Notes: generated by a model not told the origin, from the letters alone. Numbered from the stretch's first letter, positions 18,461-28,247 are shown. The stretch is 64,000 nt of DNA from Roseobacter sp. CCS2 (GCF_000169435.1 NZ_AAYB01000009.1:1-64000); one strand, 5' to 3'. Numbers and translations are program-made.

Positions 18461-19460
18461 TAGCGGTAAGAAACCCCTTGTTTCGGTCAAAGACTTGAAA
18501 ATGCACTTCCCGATCCACGCAGGTCTTTTGCGTCGCCGTGTGGGTGAAGTGAAGGCCGTTGATGGCGTCAGTTTTGATGTGTTCGATGGCGAAACACTGG
18601 GTCTGGTGGGCGAAAGCGGCTGTGGCAAGTCGACCTGCGGGCGTGCTGTTTTGCGCCTTTACGACATCACCTCTGGTTCAATCGAGATCGACAACCGTGA
18701 AATCGGAACCACACCGCAAACTGACCTGCGTGAAATGCGCCCCACCATGCAGATGGTGTTTCAGGACCCGCAAGCGTCATTGAACCCGCGCATGACCGTT
18801 GAGGATATCATCAAAGAACCGCTGGACGAGCATACGACAGGCACAGACGCCGAAAAACGCGAAAAAGTCGGCGAGTTGATGGATGCGGTTGGGTTGAACC
18901 GCAAATTTGCCAAACGCTATCCGCATGCGTTCTCTGGCGGTCAACGCCAGCGCATCGGGATTGCGCGCGCTTTGGCGCTGAACCCCAAATTTATCGTCTG
19001 TGACGAACCGATTGCAGCCTTGGACGTGTCTATTCAGGCGCAGGTCGTGAATCTGCTGGAAGACCTGCAAGAACAGTTCGGCCTGACGTATCTGTTTATC
19101 AGCCATGACCTGTCCATGGTGCGCCATATCGCAACGCGTGTGGCGGTGATGTATCTGGGCAAGATCGTAGAGCTGGCGCCGCGCGAGGGCCTTTATGCCG
19201 CACCGCTGCACCCCTACACCAAAGCGTTGCTTTCCGCGGTGCCAGAGCCGGACCCAAGTCTTGCGCGCACGACCGAACGGATCATCCTGAAAGGCGACGT
19301 GCCTTCCCCCTCAAACCCGCCTGAGGGCTGTAATTTCTGCACGCGCTGCCCGGCTGTGATGGACATCTGCAAGCGCGTGGAACCCGAATATCGTGAAGTA
19401 CAACCGGGCCGGTTTACTGCCTGCCATCTGTACAACGGTACAAACGACACTGCCGGCTAA
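18453..19460 (+). CDS. Peptide ABC transporter, ATP-binding subunit (DppF/OppF type)
   Basis: 335 residues from ATG 18453, chosen because it overlaps the end of the preceding ATPase and starts the family-typical [21 protein letters not shown]. Walker [11 protein letters not shown]-loop [13 protein letters not shown], signature [15 protein letters not shown], Walker [13 protein letters not shown] and H-loop ISHDLSM are all present. The C-terminal Cys-containing extension ([14 protein letters not shown]) is typical of OppF/DppF. It forms the ATPase heterodimer with the upstream product. Confidence 0.93.
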   Translation: MLDSGKKPLVSVKDLKMHFPIHAGLLRRRVGEVKAVDGVSFDVFDGETLGLVGESGCGKSTCGRAVLRLYDITSGSIEIDNREIGTTPQTDLREMRPTMQMVFQDPQASLNPRMTVEDIIKEPLDEHTTGTDAEKREKVGELMDAVGLNRKFAKRYPHAFSGGQRQRIGIARALALNPKFIVCDEPIAALDVSIQAQVVNLLEDLQEQFGLTYLFISHDLSMVRHIATRVAVMYLGKIVELAPREGLYAAPLHPYTKALLSAVPEPDPSLARTTERIILKGDVPSPSNPPEGCNFCTRCPAVMDICKRVEPEYREVQPGRFTACHLYNGTNDTAG

Positions 19461-19521
19461 ACGGCAGGTCCAGAGGCCCAAGAGCACACAACATGAAAAA
19501 GACCAACAAGGAGACAACAAC

Positions 19522-21243
19522 ATGAAACTCAAAACAGCCCTGATGGGCGCTGTTGCAACCGCGGCAATGGGCCAAATGGCCTATGCTGACGCCCACGAAG
19601 GCGAACGCGGCCGCGATGGTGAATTGCGCATCATCTATTGGCAAGCGCCATCTATCATGAACCCCTATCTGTCCGGTGGCACAAAGGAACTTGAGGCCGC
19701 GAGCCTGGTGATCGAACCACTTGCCCGCTACGACACCGAAGGCAATCTTGTCGCGTGGTTGGCCGAAGAAGTGCCGACTGTCGCAAACGGCGGCGTATCT
19801 GAAGACTTGAAATCCATTACCTGGGTTTTGAAGGAAGGCTTGTTGTGGTCGGATGGTACACCGGTCACATCCGAAGATGTCAAATTCTCTTGGGAATATT
19901 GTACTGCTGAAGGCGGCGGTTGTGCGCAAAGTGAAAAATACCTTGACGTCGAAAGTGTTGACACACCTGATGACCGCACTGTTGTTGTAAACTTTGGTGT
20001 TGAAAAGCCCTTCCCTTACGGCCCGTTTGTTGGTGCACAGGCGCCGATCATTCAGGCGGCACAGTTTGCAGATTGCCTTGGCCCGCGCGCGCCAGAGTGC
20101 ACAGAGCAAAACTTTAACCCCATCGGCACTGGCCCGTTTGTCGTGACGGAATTCCGCACGAATGACGTGATCACGCTTGCGGCCAACGAAAACTATCGTG
20201 AAGAAGGCAAGCCAGCCTTTGCAACAGTCACATTCAAAGGTGGTGGCGATGCCGCAGCCGCTGGCCGTGCGGTGCACGAAACCGGTGAATATGACTATGC
20301 TTGGAACCTGCAATTGGCACCTGACGTCCTCAGCGGCATGGCCGAGGCCGGCCTTGGCGAAAATGTGGTGTCCTTTGGTACGTCTGTTGAACGTATTTTG
20401 ATGAACATGACAGATGTTGACCCGGCGTTGGGCGACCAGCGCGGCGTGATCGGCAACCCACACCCGTTTCTGACAGACAAATCCGTGCGTCAGGCCATGT
20501 CTATGGCCATTGACCGCGCCCTACTGACAGAGATTGGCTATGGTGATTTTGGCCGCCTGACCTGCAACGTGCTTCCGGCACCTGAAATCTATAACTCAGA
20601 CGCGAATGATGCCTGCCTAACGCAGGATATTGAAGGTGCCAATGCCGCGCTTGATGCGGCTGGCTGGGCAATGGGTGGTGACGGTGTGCGCGAAAAAGAC
20701 GGCGTGCGTCTTTCCGTGCTGTTCCAAACCTCGACCAATGCTGTGCGTCAGGACTATCAGGCGCTGATCAAAGAGTGGTGGGAAGAAATCGGGATTGAGA
20801 CCGAGTTGCGCAACATTGATGCGTCGGTCTTCTTTGGTTCTGATCCGGGATCACCGGATACATTCCAAAAGTTCTTTGCCGATGTCGAAATGTTCACCAA
20901 CAACTTCGATGGCACAGACCCCGAAGCCTATATGGCAGGCTGGACCTGTGATCAGGCACCCCAACCTGAGAACCAGTGGCAAGGCAATAACATGCCGCGT
21001 TTTTGTTCCGAGGAATACGATGCGCTGCGTGCTGAAATGGCCGGAACAGGCGATATCAACGAACGGGCCCGTCTTGCGAAGGCGATGAACGATATTCTGA
21101 TGCAAGAATATATCATCCTGCCGCTGACACACCGTGGCCGGAACTCTGCCCATGCCAAAACACTGGGCGGCGTTGAAATGAACGTTTGGGACAGTGAGCT
21201 GTGGAATGCGGCTGACTGGTACCGGATTGGCGACAACCGCTAA
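19522..21243 (+). CDS. Peptide ABC transporter substrate-binding protein (SBP family 5)
   Basis: 573 residues with ribosome site AAGGAG before ATG 19522 and a signal peptide MKLKTALMGAVATAAMGQMAYA. It has the family-5 layout: a start such as GELRIIYWQAPSIMNPYLSGG, a central WVLKEGLLWSDGTPVTSEDVKFSWEY and the C-terminal hinge segment. It captures oligopeptides (or other family-5 ligands such as nickel chelates or sugars) in the periplasm for the permeases encoded downstream. Two hairpins follow the stop before the permease gene, probably keeping this subunit in excess. Confidence 0.92.
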   Translation: MKLKTALMGAVATAAMGQMAYADAHEGERGRDGELRIIYWQAPSIMNPYLSGGTKELEAASLVIEPLARYDTEGNLVAWLAEEVPTVANGGVSEDLKSITWVLKEGLLWSDGTPVTSEDVKFSWEYCTAEGGGCAQSEKYLDVESVDTPDDRTVVVNFGVEKPFPYGPFVGAQAPIIQAAQFADCLGPRAPECTEQNFNPIGTGPFVVTEFRTNDVITLAANENYREEGKPAFATVTFKGGGDAAAAGRAVHETGEYDYAWNLQLAPDVLSGMAEAGLGENVVSFGTSVERILMNMTDVDPALGDQRGVIGNPHPFLTDKSVRQAMSMAIDRALLTEIGYGDFGRLTCNVLPAPEIYNSDANDACLTQDIEGANAALDAAGWAMGGDGVREKDGVRLSVLFQTSTNAVRQDYQALIKEWWEEIGIETELRNIDASVFFGSDPGSPDTFQKFFADVEMFTNNFDGTDPEAYMAGWTCDQAPQPENQWQGNNMPRFCSEEYDALRAEMAGTGDINERARLAKAMNDILMQEYIILPLTHRGRNSAHAKTLGGVEMNVWDSELWNAADWYRIGDNR

Positions 21244-21251
21244 AGGTGAGT

Positions 21252-21307
21252 GTCGGGGGGAAACCCCGACCTGCAAAATCTGTAAGGCGGGGATTTCCCC
21301 GCCTTAC
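21252..21307 (+). repeat. Two consecutive intercistronic hairpins; the second resembles the GTAAGG...CCTTAC palindromes
   Basis: Between the binding-protein gene and the permease gene. Hairpin one has arms GTCGGGG and CCCCGAC (21252-21270, loop GGAAA). Hairpin two has 12-bp arms GTAAGGCGGGGA and TCCCCGCCTTAC around TT (21282-21307). The outer GTAAGG/CCTTAC is shared with the palindromes at 14842 and 23711. Such structures commonly stabilise the upstream message or attenuate the downstream one, giving more binding protein than permease. Confidence 0.75.
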
Positions 21308-21345
21308 CACACTTCTCGCAAAACCATAAACTAAGGCGCCCCCTC

Positions 21346-22353
21346 ATGCTCAACTACACGATCCGTAGATTGGTCCTGTCGATCCCGACGCTTTTGTTTA
21401 TTGCTTTTGTTATATTCATGTTGTTGGAACTCGCCCCCGGCGATCCAATGGCCAGCATGCCGCTGACAATTCCGCCCGAAGTGCGCGAGCAAATGCGCGA
21501 GGCGCTGGGCTTGGGTGAACCTTGGTGGGTGCGTTTCCCGCTTTGGCTGAAACAATTCTTCATTGTCGAACCACAGTATTGGATCGACGGGGCCTTTGGC
21601 ACCAACTTTGCCGATGGCGCGCAGCGCATCATCAGCTTTCAATCCCGCAGCCCGGTGTTTGACACCATCGCAGAGCGGATGCCACAGACCCTTTGGGTGG
21701 TTGGTATGTCCTATGTCGTGGGCGTTGCCATTGCCCTGCCCATCGGGATTATCAGTGCGTACAAGCAGTATTCCGTCTTTGATCAGGCAGGTACGTTCAT
21801 CAGCATGATCGGCTTTTCCGTCCCGCCTTTCTTTTCAGGCGTGCTGGTTATCGTGATATTCTCGGTGCAACTGGGTTGGTTGCCGTCGATCTATGATACC
21901 ACCCACGAAGTTGTTGATTGGCAAACATTCAAGTTCCAACTGCAGCAGATGATCATGCCGGTCATGGTGCTGGCCCTGCAAACGACGGCACAGGTTAGCC
22001 GCTATATGCGTGCCTCGATGCTCGACAACCTTGGACAAGACTATGTCCGCACAGCGCGGGCCAAAGGCATGTCGGAAAGTGTCGTGGTCATGCGCCACGT
22101 GCTGCGCAACTCCATGATCCCCGTTGTGACTGTGATCGCGCTTGGTATTCCGTCGATCTTTGGCGGTGCGATCATCACCGAGCAGGTGTTCAAGGTGAAC
22201 GGCCTTGGCCAGTTGCTGATTATCGCGCTGCAAGGCTCTGACATTCCGATGGTCATGACGATCACCTTCCTGTTGGCTGTCCTGATCGTGATGATGAACC
22301 TGATCGCCGATATCCTTTACGGCGTCCTTGATCCGAGGATCCGCTATGACTGA
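21346..22353 (+). CDS. Peptide ABC transporter permease (DppB/OppB type)
   Basis: 335-residue inner-membrane subunit. The first segment MLNYTIRRLVLSIPTLLFIAFVIFMLLEL is the typical DppB start; about six membrane helices are apparent. The EAA-type cytoplasmic loop that contacts the ATPases is RASMLDNLGQDYVRTARAKGMSESVVVMRHVLRN. A 70-residue periplasmic insertion after the first helix (PFPLWLKQFF and QYWIDGAFG region) is common in this group. Its stop overlaps the next start by 8 bp. Confidence 0.94.
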   Translation: MLNYTIRRLVLSIPTLLFIAFVIFMLLELAPGDPMASMPLTIPPEVREQMREALGLGEPWWVRFPLWLKQFFIVEPQYWIDGAFGTNFADGAQRIISFQSRSPVFDTIAERMPQTLWVVGMSYVVGVAIALPIGIISAYKQYSVFDQAGTFISMIGFSVPPFFSGVLVIVIFSVQLGWLPSIYDTTHEVVDWQTFKFQLQQMIMPVMVLALQTTAQVSRYMRASMLDNLGQDYVRTARAKGMSESVVVMRHVLRNSMIPVVTVIALGIPSIFGGAIITEQVFKVNGLGQLLIIALQGSDIPMVMTITFLLAVLIVMMNLIADILYGVLDPRIRYD

Positions 22354-23332
22354 TATCTCAGCCCAGGTGCAGCCTGTCGATCAGATCGACCCCAACGCGC
22401 CGTTCGAACCCGAAGAAAAAGCCCGCAACCAATGGTGGGACGTCTGGGATCAGTTTCGGTCGCATAAAGGTGCGATGGCCGGGCTGATTTTTCTGATCTT
22501 TATTACCGTATTCTGCGCTTTTGGGCCGCTTGTCTGGGATGTGGACCCCGGCAAGCTGGATATCCGCAACAAGGACGTCCGCCCGATCTATGTGGCCATA
22601 TGGGATGGGGACGCCAAGACAAGCTGGGCGCGCCCGATGGGCACAGACCATCTGGGCCGCGATATCATGGCCAATATCATGCAAGGCGGGCGGATATCGT
22701 TGGCCGTGGGCTGGACCGCGATGATCCTGGCCATTTTGATTGGTACGTTTGTGGGTGTCCTTTCGGGCTACTTTAAGCGGTTGGACTGGGGGTTGATGCG
22801 CTTTACCGATCTGGTGCTTTCGCTGCCGATCCTACCGCTGTTGCTGGTCATGATGCTGCTGTTTCGCGATCCGCTGCGCGCCGCCTTCGGACCCGAGACG
22901 GGCATATTCATCCTGATTGTTACGGGCATTGGGATCACATCCTGGATGCAAACGGCGCGTATTGTGCGTGGCGATGTCATGGCGTTGAAAGAGCGTGAAT
23001 TCGTGCTTGCCGCCCGGTCCATCGGCACCCCACCGCGCCGGATGATCACACGGCATATTCTGCCGAATGTGCTGTCACCCATCATGGTGTCAGCCACCTT
23101 GGGTCTGGCCACGGCGATTATCACCGAAAGCGCGCTGTCGTTCCTTGGCCTTGGTTTCCCGTCTGACTTTCCCACATGGGGCAAGATCCTGTTTGACAGC
23201 GTGGACCGGATGACAGCATTCCCCGAACGTGTGCTGTGGCCCGGTCTGGCAATTTCGCTGACTGTATTGGCAGTGAACTACATCGGTGACGGTCTGCGCG
23301 ATGCGCTTGATCCGCGGATCAGAGGGCTTTAG
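22346..23332 (+). CDS. Peptide ABC transporter permease (DppC/OppC type)
   Basis: 328 residues from ATG 22346, which overlaps the preceding stop (ATGACTGA). After a cytoplasmic N-terminal segment of about 40 residues come the first helix (GAMAGLIFLIFITVFCAFGPLVW), the DppC hallmark GTDHLGRDIMANIMQGGRISLAVG, and the EAA loop VMALKEREFVLAARSIGTPPRRMITRHILPN. The end is DGLRDALDPRIRGL. It completes the importer with the four genes upstream. Confidence 0.94.
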   Translation: MTDISAQVQPVDQIDPNAPFEPEEKARNQWWDVWDQFRSHKGAMAGLIFLIFITVFCAFGPLVWDVDPGKLDIRNKDVRPIYVAIWDGDAKTSWARPMGTDHLGRDIMANIMQGGRISLAVGWTAMILAILIGTFVGVLSGYFKRLDWGLMRFTDLVLSLPILPLLLVMMLLFRDPLRAAFGPETGIFILIVTGIGITSWMQTARIVRGDVMALKEREFVLAARSIGTPPRRMITRHILPNVLSPIMVSATLGLATAIITESALSFLGLGFPSDFPTWGKILFDSVDRMTAFPERVLWPGLAISLTVLAVNYIGDGLRDALDPRIRGL

Positions 23333-23413
23333 CGGACCTGCGGCAACTTAGCTCTTGTTTATTCCGAGTAAAATTATCAGATAAGGTGCGATCTATCCTA
23401 AGCGAGTGCCCTG

Positions 23414-23659
23414 ATGAGCAAGACACCATCGCCCTGCATTGACGTTTGTAAGTACAAACGCGAAGGCCACTGTATCGGCTGCGCGATGACCAAGGCGCAG
23501 AAGTCGCTTTATAAATCGCTGAAGAAGCCCGCGCATAAGGCTGCTTTCGTGAATATGCTGATGGCCCAGCAGGCCCAGCTTGGGAAGTACAAGCATTGGC
23601 GCAAAGCCTATGCAAAGAAATGCGCCAAGAAGGGCGCCGACCTTCCGGTCGGTTTTTAA
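23414..23659 (+). CDS. DUF1289 protein (small Cys-containing)
   Basis: 81 residues: SPCIDVCKYKREGHCIGCAMTKAQ is the DUF1289 signature with four Cys in a CxxxC...CxxC pattern, probably a metal or iron-sulfur site. Followed by a Lys-rich helix. DUF1289 proteins are widespread in Proteobacteria but have no established function. The last codons also form an intrinsic terminator, so coding and termination signals overlap. Confidence 0.88.
   Translation: MSKTPSPCIDVCKYKREGHCIGCAMTKAQKSLYKSLKKPAHKAAFVNMLMAQQAQLGKYKHWRKAYAKKCAKKGADLPVGF
23637..23657 (+). terminator. Intrinsic terminator embedded in the end of the DUF1289 gene
   Basis: Stem CCGACC / GGTCGG with loop TTCC (23637-23652) followed by five T. 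The T-run supplies the last Phe codon and the first base of the TAA stop. Transcription would therefore end essentially at the stop codon. Confidence 0.7.
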
Positions 23660-23661
23660 AG

Positions 23662-23685
23662 AACAAACAAAAAGGGCGACCCTTT
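23662..23685 (-). terminator. Intrinsic terminator of pntAB transcription
   Basis: On the minus strand the sequence reads AAAGGG TCG CCCTTT followed by TTGTTTGTTC, a short stem with a U-rich tail about 60 nt after the pntB stop. It lies directly beside the plus-strand terminator of the DUF1289 gene, so the two convergent transcripts stop within 50 bp of each other. Confidence 0.6.
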
Positions 23686-23710
23686 CTAGGATCGTCCGTC
23701 TTGGTCTGAT

Positions 23711-23736
23711 GTAAGGTGGATCATGATCCACCTTAC
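23711..23736. repeat. Intergenic palindrome, copy 2 (perfect 26-bp palindrome)
   Basis: Same 12-bp arms as the copy at 14842-14867, here centred on AT so the whole 26 bp is self-complementary. It lies 7 bp beyond the pntB stop, between pntB and the DUF1289 gene, which converge. The two copies differ by one central base. Confidence 0.8.
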
Positions 23737-23743
23737 CTGATCA

Positions 23744-25261
23744 TCAGTCGATCTTTGGCAGCAGCGCATCCAGTGATGCTTTCGCATCGCCATAGAACAT
23801 CCGTGTGTTGTCCTTAAAGAACAGCGGGTTCTCGATACCGGAGTACCCGGTCCCCTGCCCGCGCTTGGACACGAACACCTGTTTGGCTTTCCAGCATTCC
23901 AGCACAGGCATCCCGGCAATCGGGCTGTTCGGATCATCCTGTGCGGCCGGGTTCACGATGTCATTGGACCCGATGACGATAGCGACATCCGTATCCGGGA
24001 AATCCTCGTTGATCTCGTCCATCTCCATCACGATGTCATAGGGCACCTTCGCTTCGGCCAAGAGCACGTTCATATGCCCTGGCAGACGCCCCGCAACAGG
24101 GTGGATCGCAAAGCGCACGTTCTTGCCTTTGGCCCGCAGTTTCTTGACCAACTCACTCACCGCGTTCTGCGCCTGCGCCACAGCCATACCGTAACCCGGA
24201 ATAATGATGACGCTATCAGCCTCATTCAACGCCGTGGCCACGCCATCGGCATCAATTGCGACCTGCTCACCTTCCACGGCCATCTGCTCACCCGCTGGGC
24301 CGCCGAAACCGCCCAAGATCACAGACACAAAGGACCGGTTCATCGCCTTGCACATGATGTAGGACAGGATCGCACCGGACGAGCCAACAAGCGCACCTAC
24401 AACGATCAACAAATCATTGCCAAGGCTGAAACCAATCGCCGCCGCCGCCCAGCCGGAATAGCTGTTCAGCATGGACACAACGACAGGCATATCCGCGCCA
24501 CCGATGCCCATGATCAGGTGATAGCCAATGAAGAGACCAGCCAGAGTCAGCAGAACCAGTGCCCAAGACCCGCTGCCGCCCATATACATGATCAGCAAGA
24601 TAACCGAGAGCGCCGCAGCACCCGCGTTCAAGAAGTGACCACCCGGCAGTTTGTTGGCGCCAGTATCAACCTTGAATGGCAGCTTGGACGAATTACCCGC
24701 CAGCTTGGCATAGGCGATGACAGACCCGGTAAAGGTGACCGCACCAATCCAGATACCCAGCACCAATTCGACGCGCAAAATGCTGATCTCAACACTGGAT
24801 TTCTTGGCGATCAACTGACCAAAGGCGCTAAGGCCGTCGTAAGCCTCTTTCGGCAAGCCGATGGCTGTAATGCCATCGGACCCGACAGTACCCAGCACTT
24901 GGCCGTTGGCCTCATAAAGTGCCGCCATGTTGTTGATCATAATATCGGCGTTAAAACCCACGAACACCGCAGCCAGACCCACCATGGAGTGCATAATCGC
25001 CACAAGCTCTGGCATCTGTGTCATCTCAACCTTGGTGGCCAGTTGGTAACCAACCACACCGCCCAGACCGATCAGGATCACGGAAAGCAGTCCCAAACCG
25101 GCCCCCGGCCCCACAAGCGTTGCAAAGACGGCCAAGGCCATACCTGCGATGCCGTACCAGACGGCACGCTTTGCGCTTTCTTGGCCTGACAAGCCGCCCA
25201 GCGACAAGATGAAAAGTACACCTGCGACCACATAGGCCGCGATTGTAAATGCGTTATCCAT
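23744..25261 (-). CDS. pntB: Proton-translocating NAD(P) transhydrogenase, beta subunit
   Basis: 505 residues. The N-terminal part holds about nine membrane helices of domain II (for example [21 protein letters not shown] and [18 protein letters not shown]), and the C-terminal about 180 residues form the NADP-binding domain III with [32 protein letters not shown] and [12 protein letters not shown]. It couples hydride transfer from NADH to NADP with inward proton flow, supplying NADPH. Encoded directly after pntA with a 12-bp gap. Confidence 0.97.
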   Translation of the reverse strand: MDNAFTIAAYVVAGVLFILSLGGLSGQESAKRAVWYGIAGMALAVFATLVGPGAGLGLLSVILIGLGGVVGYQLATKVEMTQMPELVAIMHSMVGLAAVFVGFNADIMINNMAALYEANGQVLGTVGSDGITAIGLPKEAYDGLSAFGQLIAKKSSVEISILRVELVLGIWIGAVTFTGSVIAYAKLAGNSSKLPFKVDTGANKLPGGHFLNAGAAALSVILLIMYMGGSGSWALVLLTLAGLFIGYHLIMGIGGADMPVVVSMLNSYSGWAAAAIGFSLGNDLLIVVGALVGSSGAILSYIMCKAMNRSFVSVILGGFGGPAGEQMAVEGEQVAIDADGVATALNEADSVIIIPGYGMAVAQAQNAVSELVKKLRAKGKNVRFAIHPVAGRLPGHMNVLLAEAKVPYDIVMEMDEINEDFPDTDVAIVIGSNDIVNPAAQDDPNSPIAGMPVLECWKAKQVFVSKRGQGTGYSGIENPLFFKDNTRMFYGDAKASLDALLPKID

Positions 25262-25273
25262 TGCCCTGCCCCT

Positions 25274-26854
25274 TTAAGACTTTTGGAACATGGCGAGCAT
25301 GCGCCGTGTCACGAGGAAGCCACCGAAAATATTTACGGCCGCCATAAAGATACCCAATGCCGCCAAAATCGTGATCAACACGCTGGTTGATCCGATCTGT
25401 ATAAGCGCACCCAGAATGATGATCGACGAAATCGCGTTGGTCACAGCCATCAACGGTGTGTGCAGCGAATGTGCCACGTTCCAGATCACTTGGAAGCCGA
25501 TAAAGACTGATAGCACAAACACGATAAAGTGCTGCATAAAGCTGGCAGGCATGCCTGGGATCAAACCGACCCCAAGGATCAGGGCCGCACCAATGGCCAG
25601 AAGACCCACTTGCGTCTTGGTTTCCTTCTGGAACGCGGCCACTTCCTGCGCGCGTTTTTCTTCTGCGGTCAGTTCCTTTGGCTTGTCTTTCTTGGGTGCC
25701 GCCGCAATCGCGGCCACTTTGGGGGGTGGCGGCGGGAATGTAATCTCGCCCTCATGCGTCGCGGTCGCGCCACGGATGACGTCGTCTTCCATGTTGTGGT
25801 GTGGCGTGCCGTCTTTTTCAGGGGTCAGATCCGTCATCATGTGACGGATGTTTGTGGCATAAAGCGTCGAAGACTGCGCAGCCATCCGGCTTGGGAAATC
25901 GGTGTAGCCGACGATGGTCACGCCGTTATCGGTGACGATCTTTTCGTCCATCACGGTCAGTTTGCAGTTGCCGCCGCGTTCCGCTGCGAGGTCGATGATG
26001 ACCGAACCAGGCTTCATGCTTTCAACCATGTCTTTGGTCCAAAGCTCTGGCGCGTCACGGCCCGGGATCAAGGCTGTCGTAATGACAATGTCGATGTCAG
26101 GGGCAATTTCGCGGAATTTGGCCAATTGTGCAGCGGCAAACTCGGGCGAAGACACAGCGGCGTAGCCACCTGTCGCTGATCCGTCCTGCTGTTCTTCTTC
26201 GAAATCAAGGAAGACAAACTCGGCACCCATCGATTCAACCTGTTCGGCCACTTCGGGGCGCACGTCAAAGGCGTATGTAATCGCACCGAGCGACATCGCC
26301 GTGCCAATCGCGGCCAAACCGGCCACACCAGCACCGACAACAAGGACTTTGGCAGGGGGCACTTTACCGGCGGCTGTGACCTGACCGGTAAAGAAGCGGC
26401 CAAAGTTATTACCCGCCTCGATCACAGCGCGGTAGCCTGCGATATTCGCCATGGAAGATAGCGCATCCATCTTTTGCGCACGTGAAATCCGCGGCACCAT
26501 ATCCATGGCGATGACGGTCGCACCTTTGCCGTTGGCGGCTTCCATCAATTCTTTGTTCTGTGCAGGATAGAAGAAAGAGATCAGGGTTTGCCCTTCGCGC
26601 AGACGCTTGATTTCGGCATCTGATGGGGGCCGTACTTTGGCGACGATATCAGCCGCTTTGTAAAGGGCGGCCGCCGTCTTGACGACCTCGACACCGGCAT
26701 CCTTGTACGATTTATCAGAAAACCCAGCACCATCACCGGCGCCTGTTTCAATCACGCAATCATAGCCAAGCTTTTGCAAATCCTTGGCAGAGGCGGGCGT
26801 CATCGCGACCCGGTCTTCGCCTTCAAATATCTCTTTTGGTGTACCGATTTTCAC
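25274..26854 (-). CDS. pntA: Proton-translocating NAD(P) transhydrogenase, alpha subunit
   Basis: 526 residues from GTG 26854. N-terminal NAD-binding domain I: MKIGTPKEIFEGEDRVAMTP, VLVVGAGVAGLAAIGTAMSLGA and DLAAERGGNCKLTV. After a Lys/Glu-rich linker (about residues 390-415) the C-terminal part has four membrane helices. This is the single-chain alpha form seen in E. coli, not the split PntAA/PntAB arrangement found in many Alphaproteobacteria. It works with PntB in the inner membrane. Confidence 0.97.
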   Translation of the reverse strand: MKIGTPKEIFEGEDRVAMTPASAKDLQKLGYDCVIETGAGDGAGFSDKSYKDAGVEVVKTAAALYKAADIVAKVRPPSDAEIKRLREGQTLISFFYPAQNKELMEAANGKGATVIAMDMVPRISRAQKMDALSSMANIAGYRAVIEAGNNFGRFFTGQVTAAGKVPPAKVLVVGAGVAGLAAIGTAMSLGAITYAFDVRPEVAEQVESMGAEFVFLDFEEEQQDGSATGGYAAVSSPEFAAAQLAKFREIAPDIDIVITTALIPGRDAPELWTKDMVESMKPGSVIIDLAAERGGNCKLTVMDEKIVTDNGVTIVGYTDFPSRMAAQSSTLYATNIRHMMTDLTPEKDGTPHHNMEDDVIRGATATHEGEITFPPPPPKVAAIAAAPKKDKPKELTAEEKRAQEVAAFQKETKTQVGLLAIGAALILGVGLIPGMPASFMQHFIVFVLSVFIGFQVIWNVAHSLHTPLMAVTNAISSIIILGALIQIGSTSVLITILAALGIFMAAVNIFGGFLVTRRMLAMFQKS

Positions 26855-26958
26855 GGACCATCCCCCATATCTGTTGTCGCAGTCAGTTTGGACTATAGCG
26901 CGAAAGAATATTTCGCAAGGGATTGGCGGCTATGACATTTCATATCATGCGCTAACAG

Positions 26959-27408
26959 TCACAGCCAACGGCGCGTCTTTTGGCAATAGCGGGCGAAATC
27001 GGCGCGAAACTTGACCCGTAGCCGGTTTTCTTCGGGGATGATAAAGCGCTGGGTGATGGTGAACATGAAAAGCGGGACCAGCAGCAATGCAATTGGGGCT
27101 TCCCAGCGTAGTGCGAGCCCCGCAAGGATCAGTGCATCGCCCAGATAGATCGGGTTGCGACTGCGTTTGAATATGCCAGAGGATACCAACCGATCCGCTT
27201 CCATATGCGGTATGATCGTGGTGCGCTGTTTGCGCATCTCTGCCGCGGCCAGCAAGATTAGAACGATCCCACCGCCCACCAAAAGCCCGCCCAGCAGTTC
27301 CGTGATTGGTCCGCCGATGGCCCATGCCATGGGCTGTAGTTCCGCAATCCCCCATGTCAGCACAAGGGCCAGCAGCAGCCAAACGGGCGGTATGTCTATC
27401 CATTTCAT
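26959..27408 (-). CDS. Isoprenylcysteine carboxyl methyltransferase-like / PEMT-family membrane protein
   Basis: 149 residues with about four membrane helices. The C-terminal motif LVSSGIFKRSRNPIYLGDALILAGLAL, then FIIPEENRLRVKFRADFARYCQKTRRWL, is the SAM-binding signature shared by bacterial ICMT-like and phospholipid methyltransferase-like proteins. The substrate in bacteria is generally unknown. It lies 104 bp upstream of pntA in the same direction and is divergent from the SDR-kynU pair across an 80-bp gap. Confidence 0.85.
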   Translation of the reverse strand: MKWIDIPPVWLLLALVLTWGIAELQPMAWAIGGPITELLGGLLVGGGIVLILLAAAEMRKQRTTIIPHMEADRLVSSGIFKRSRNPIYLGDALILAGLALRWEAPIALLLVPLFMFTITQRFIIPEENRLRVKFRADFARYCQKTRRWL

Positions 27409-27488
27409 GGCGCATCTTGTGCCGGAGCGCTTTGCCCTTGTCCATGCCCAGCGACCCGTTAGGGTTTGTCCTAACGAAAGGACATATC

Positions 27489-28247
27489 ATGGAACACACA
27501 GGCAAACACGCATTGGTCACAGGCGGCGGCACGGGCATCGGTGCGGGGATTGCGGTGGCATTGGCAAAGGCCGGGGCGGAGGTGACGATCACCGGTCGCC
27601 GTGCGGATAAGCTTGAGGAGGTCGCGGCATCCTCTGACCGTTTGCATGCGCTGGTGATGGATGTGGATGATGAGGGGTCGGTGCGTGACGGGGTCGCCGC
27701 CGCGGCCAAGGCGCGCGGGCCGATCCAGATTTGCATCGCCAACGCAGGGATCGCCGAAGGTGGCCCGTTTGAGAAAACAACGCTGGCGCAATGGCGCAAG
27801 ACGATGGTGACAAACCTTGATGGTGTGTTCCTGACATTTCAGGCGGCCATGGCCACGCTAGAGGACGCGACCCCGGCCCGCATGATTGTCGTCAGTTCCA
27901 TTGCCGGGGTGCGCGGGCTGAAAAATGCCATCCCCTATACGGTCACCAAACATGGCGTCATCGGCCTGATCCGCGGCCTGTCCGAGGAATACATGCGCCG
28001 CCCCATCACCTTTAACGCGCTTTGTCCCGGCTATGTGGATACGGATATCGTGCGTAACCAAATCCCCGGTCTGATGAAACGCTTTGACGTGGACGAACAG
28101 GGCGCGATTGATGCGATTGCCAAAGGCAACCGGCATCGCAAACTGTTGGAGGTGGACGAGACGACTGCGGCGGCGATGTGGCTTTGTTCGGAAGGGGCGC
28201 GCAGTGTGAATGGGCAGACAATCCAGATTTCCGGGGGCCAAGTCTGA
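27489..28247 (+). CDS. Short-chain dehydrogenase/reductase coupled to kynU
   Basis: 252 residues. NAD(P)-binding glycine motif TGGGTGIG near residue 12, NAG in CIANAGIAEGG, and the catalytic Ser-Tyr-Lys set in IVVSSIAGVRG and PYTVTKHGVIG. The end NGQTIQISGGQV is the usual C-terminal SDR signature. Its stop overlaps the kynureninase start (TGATG), so the two are co-translated, but a role in tryptophan breakdown is only inferred from that. 3-oxoacyl-ACP or hydroxyacyl-CoA type reductases look very similar. Confidence 0.88.
   Translation: MEHTGKHALVTGGGTGIGAGIAVALAKAGAEVTITGRRADKLEEVAASSDRLHALVMDVDDEGSVRDGVAAAAKARGPIQICIANAGIAEGGPFEKTTLAQWRKTMVTNLDGVFLTFQAAMATLEDATPARMIVVSSIAGVRGLKNAIPYTVTKHGVIGLIRGLSEEYMRRPITFNALCPGYVDTDIVRNQIPGLMKRFDVDEQGAIDAIAKGNRHRKLLEVDETTAAAMWLCSEGARSVNGQTIQISGGQV

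Noticed and set aside
19414-20463. Long minus-strand open frame (about 349 codons) opposite the peptide-binding gene
   Set aside because: It lies wholly antisense to a clear family-5 binding protein, has no domain or ribosome site and reflects codon bias of the real gene.
24074-25189. Long plus-strand open frame (371 codons) opposite pntB
   Set aside because: Antisense to a complete transhydrogenase subunit; low-complexity His/Gln/Arg-rich translation typical of a shadow frame.
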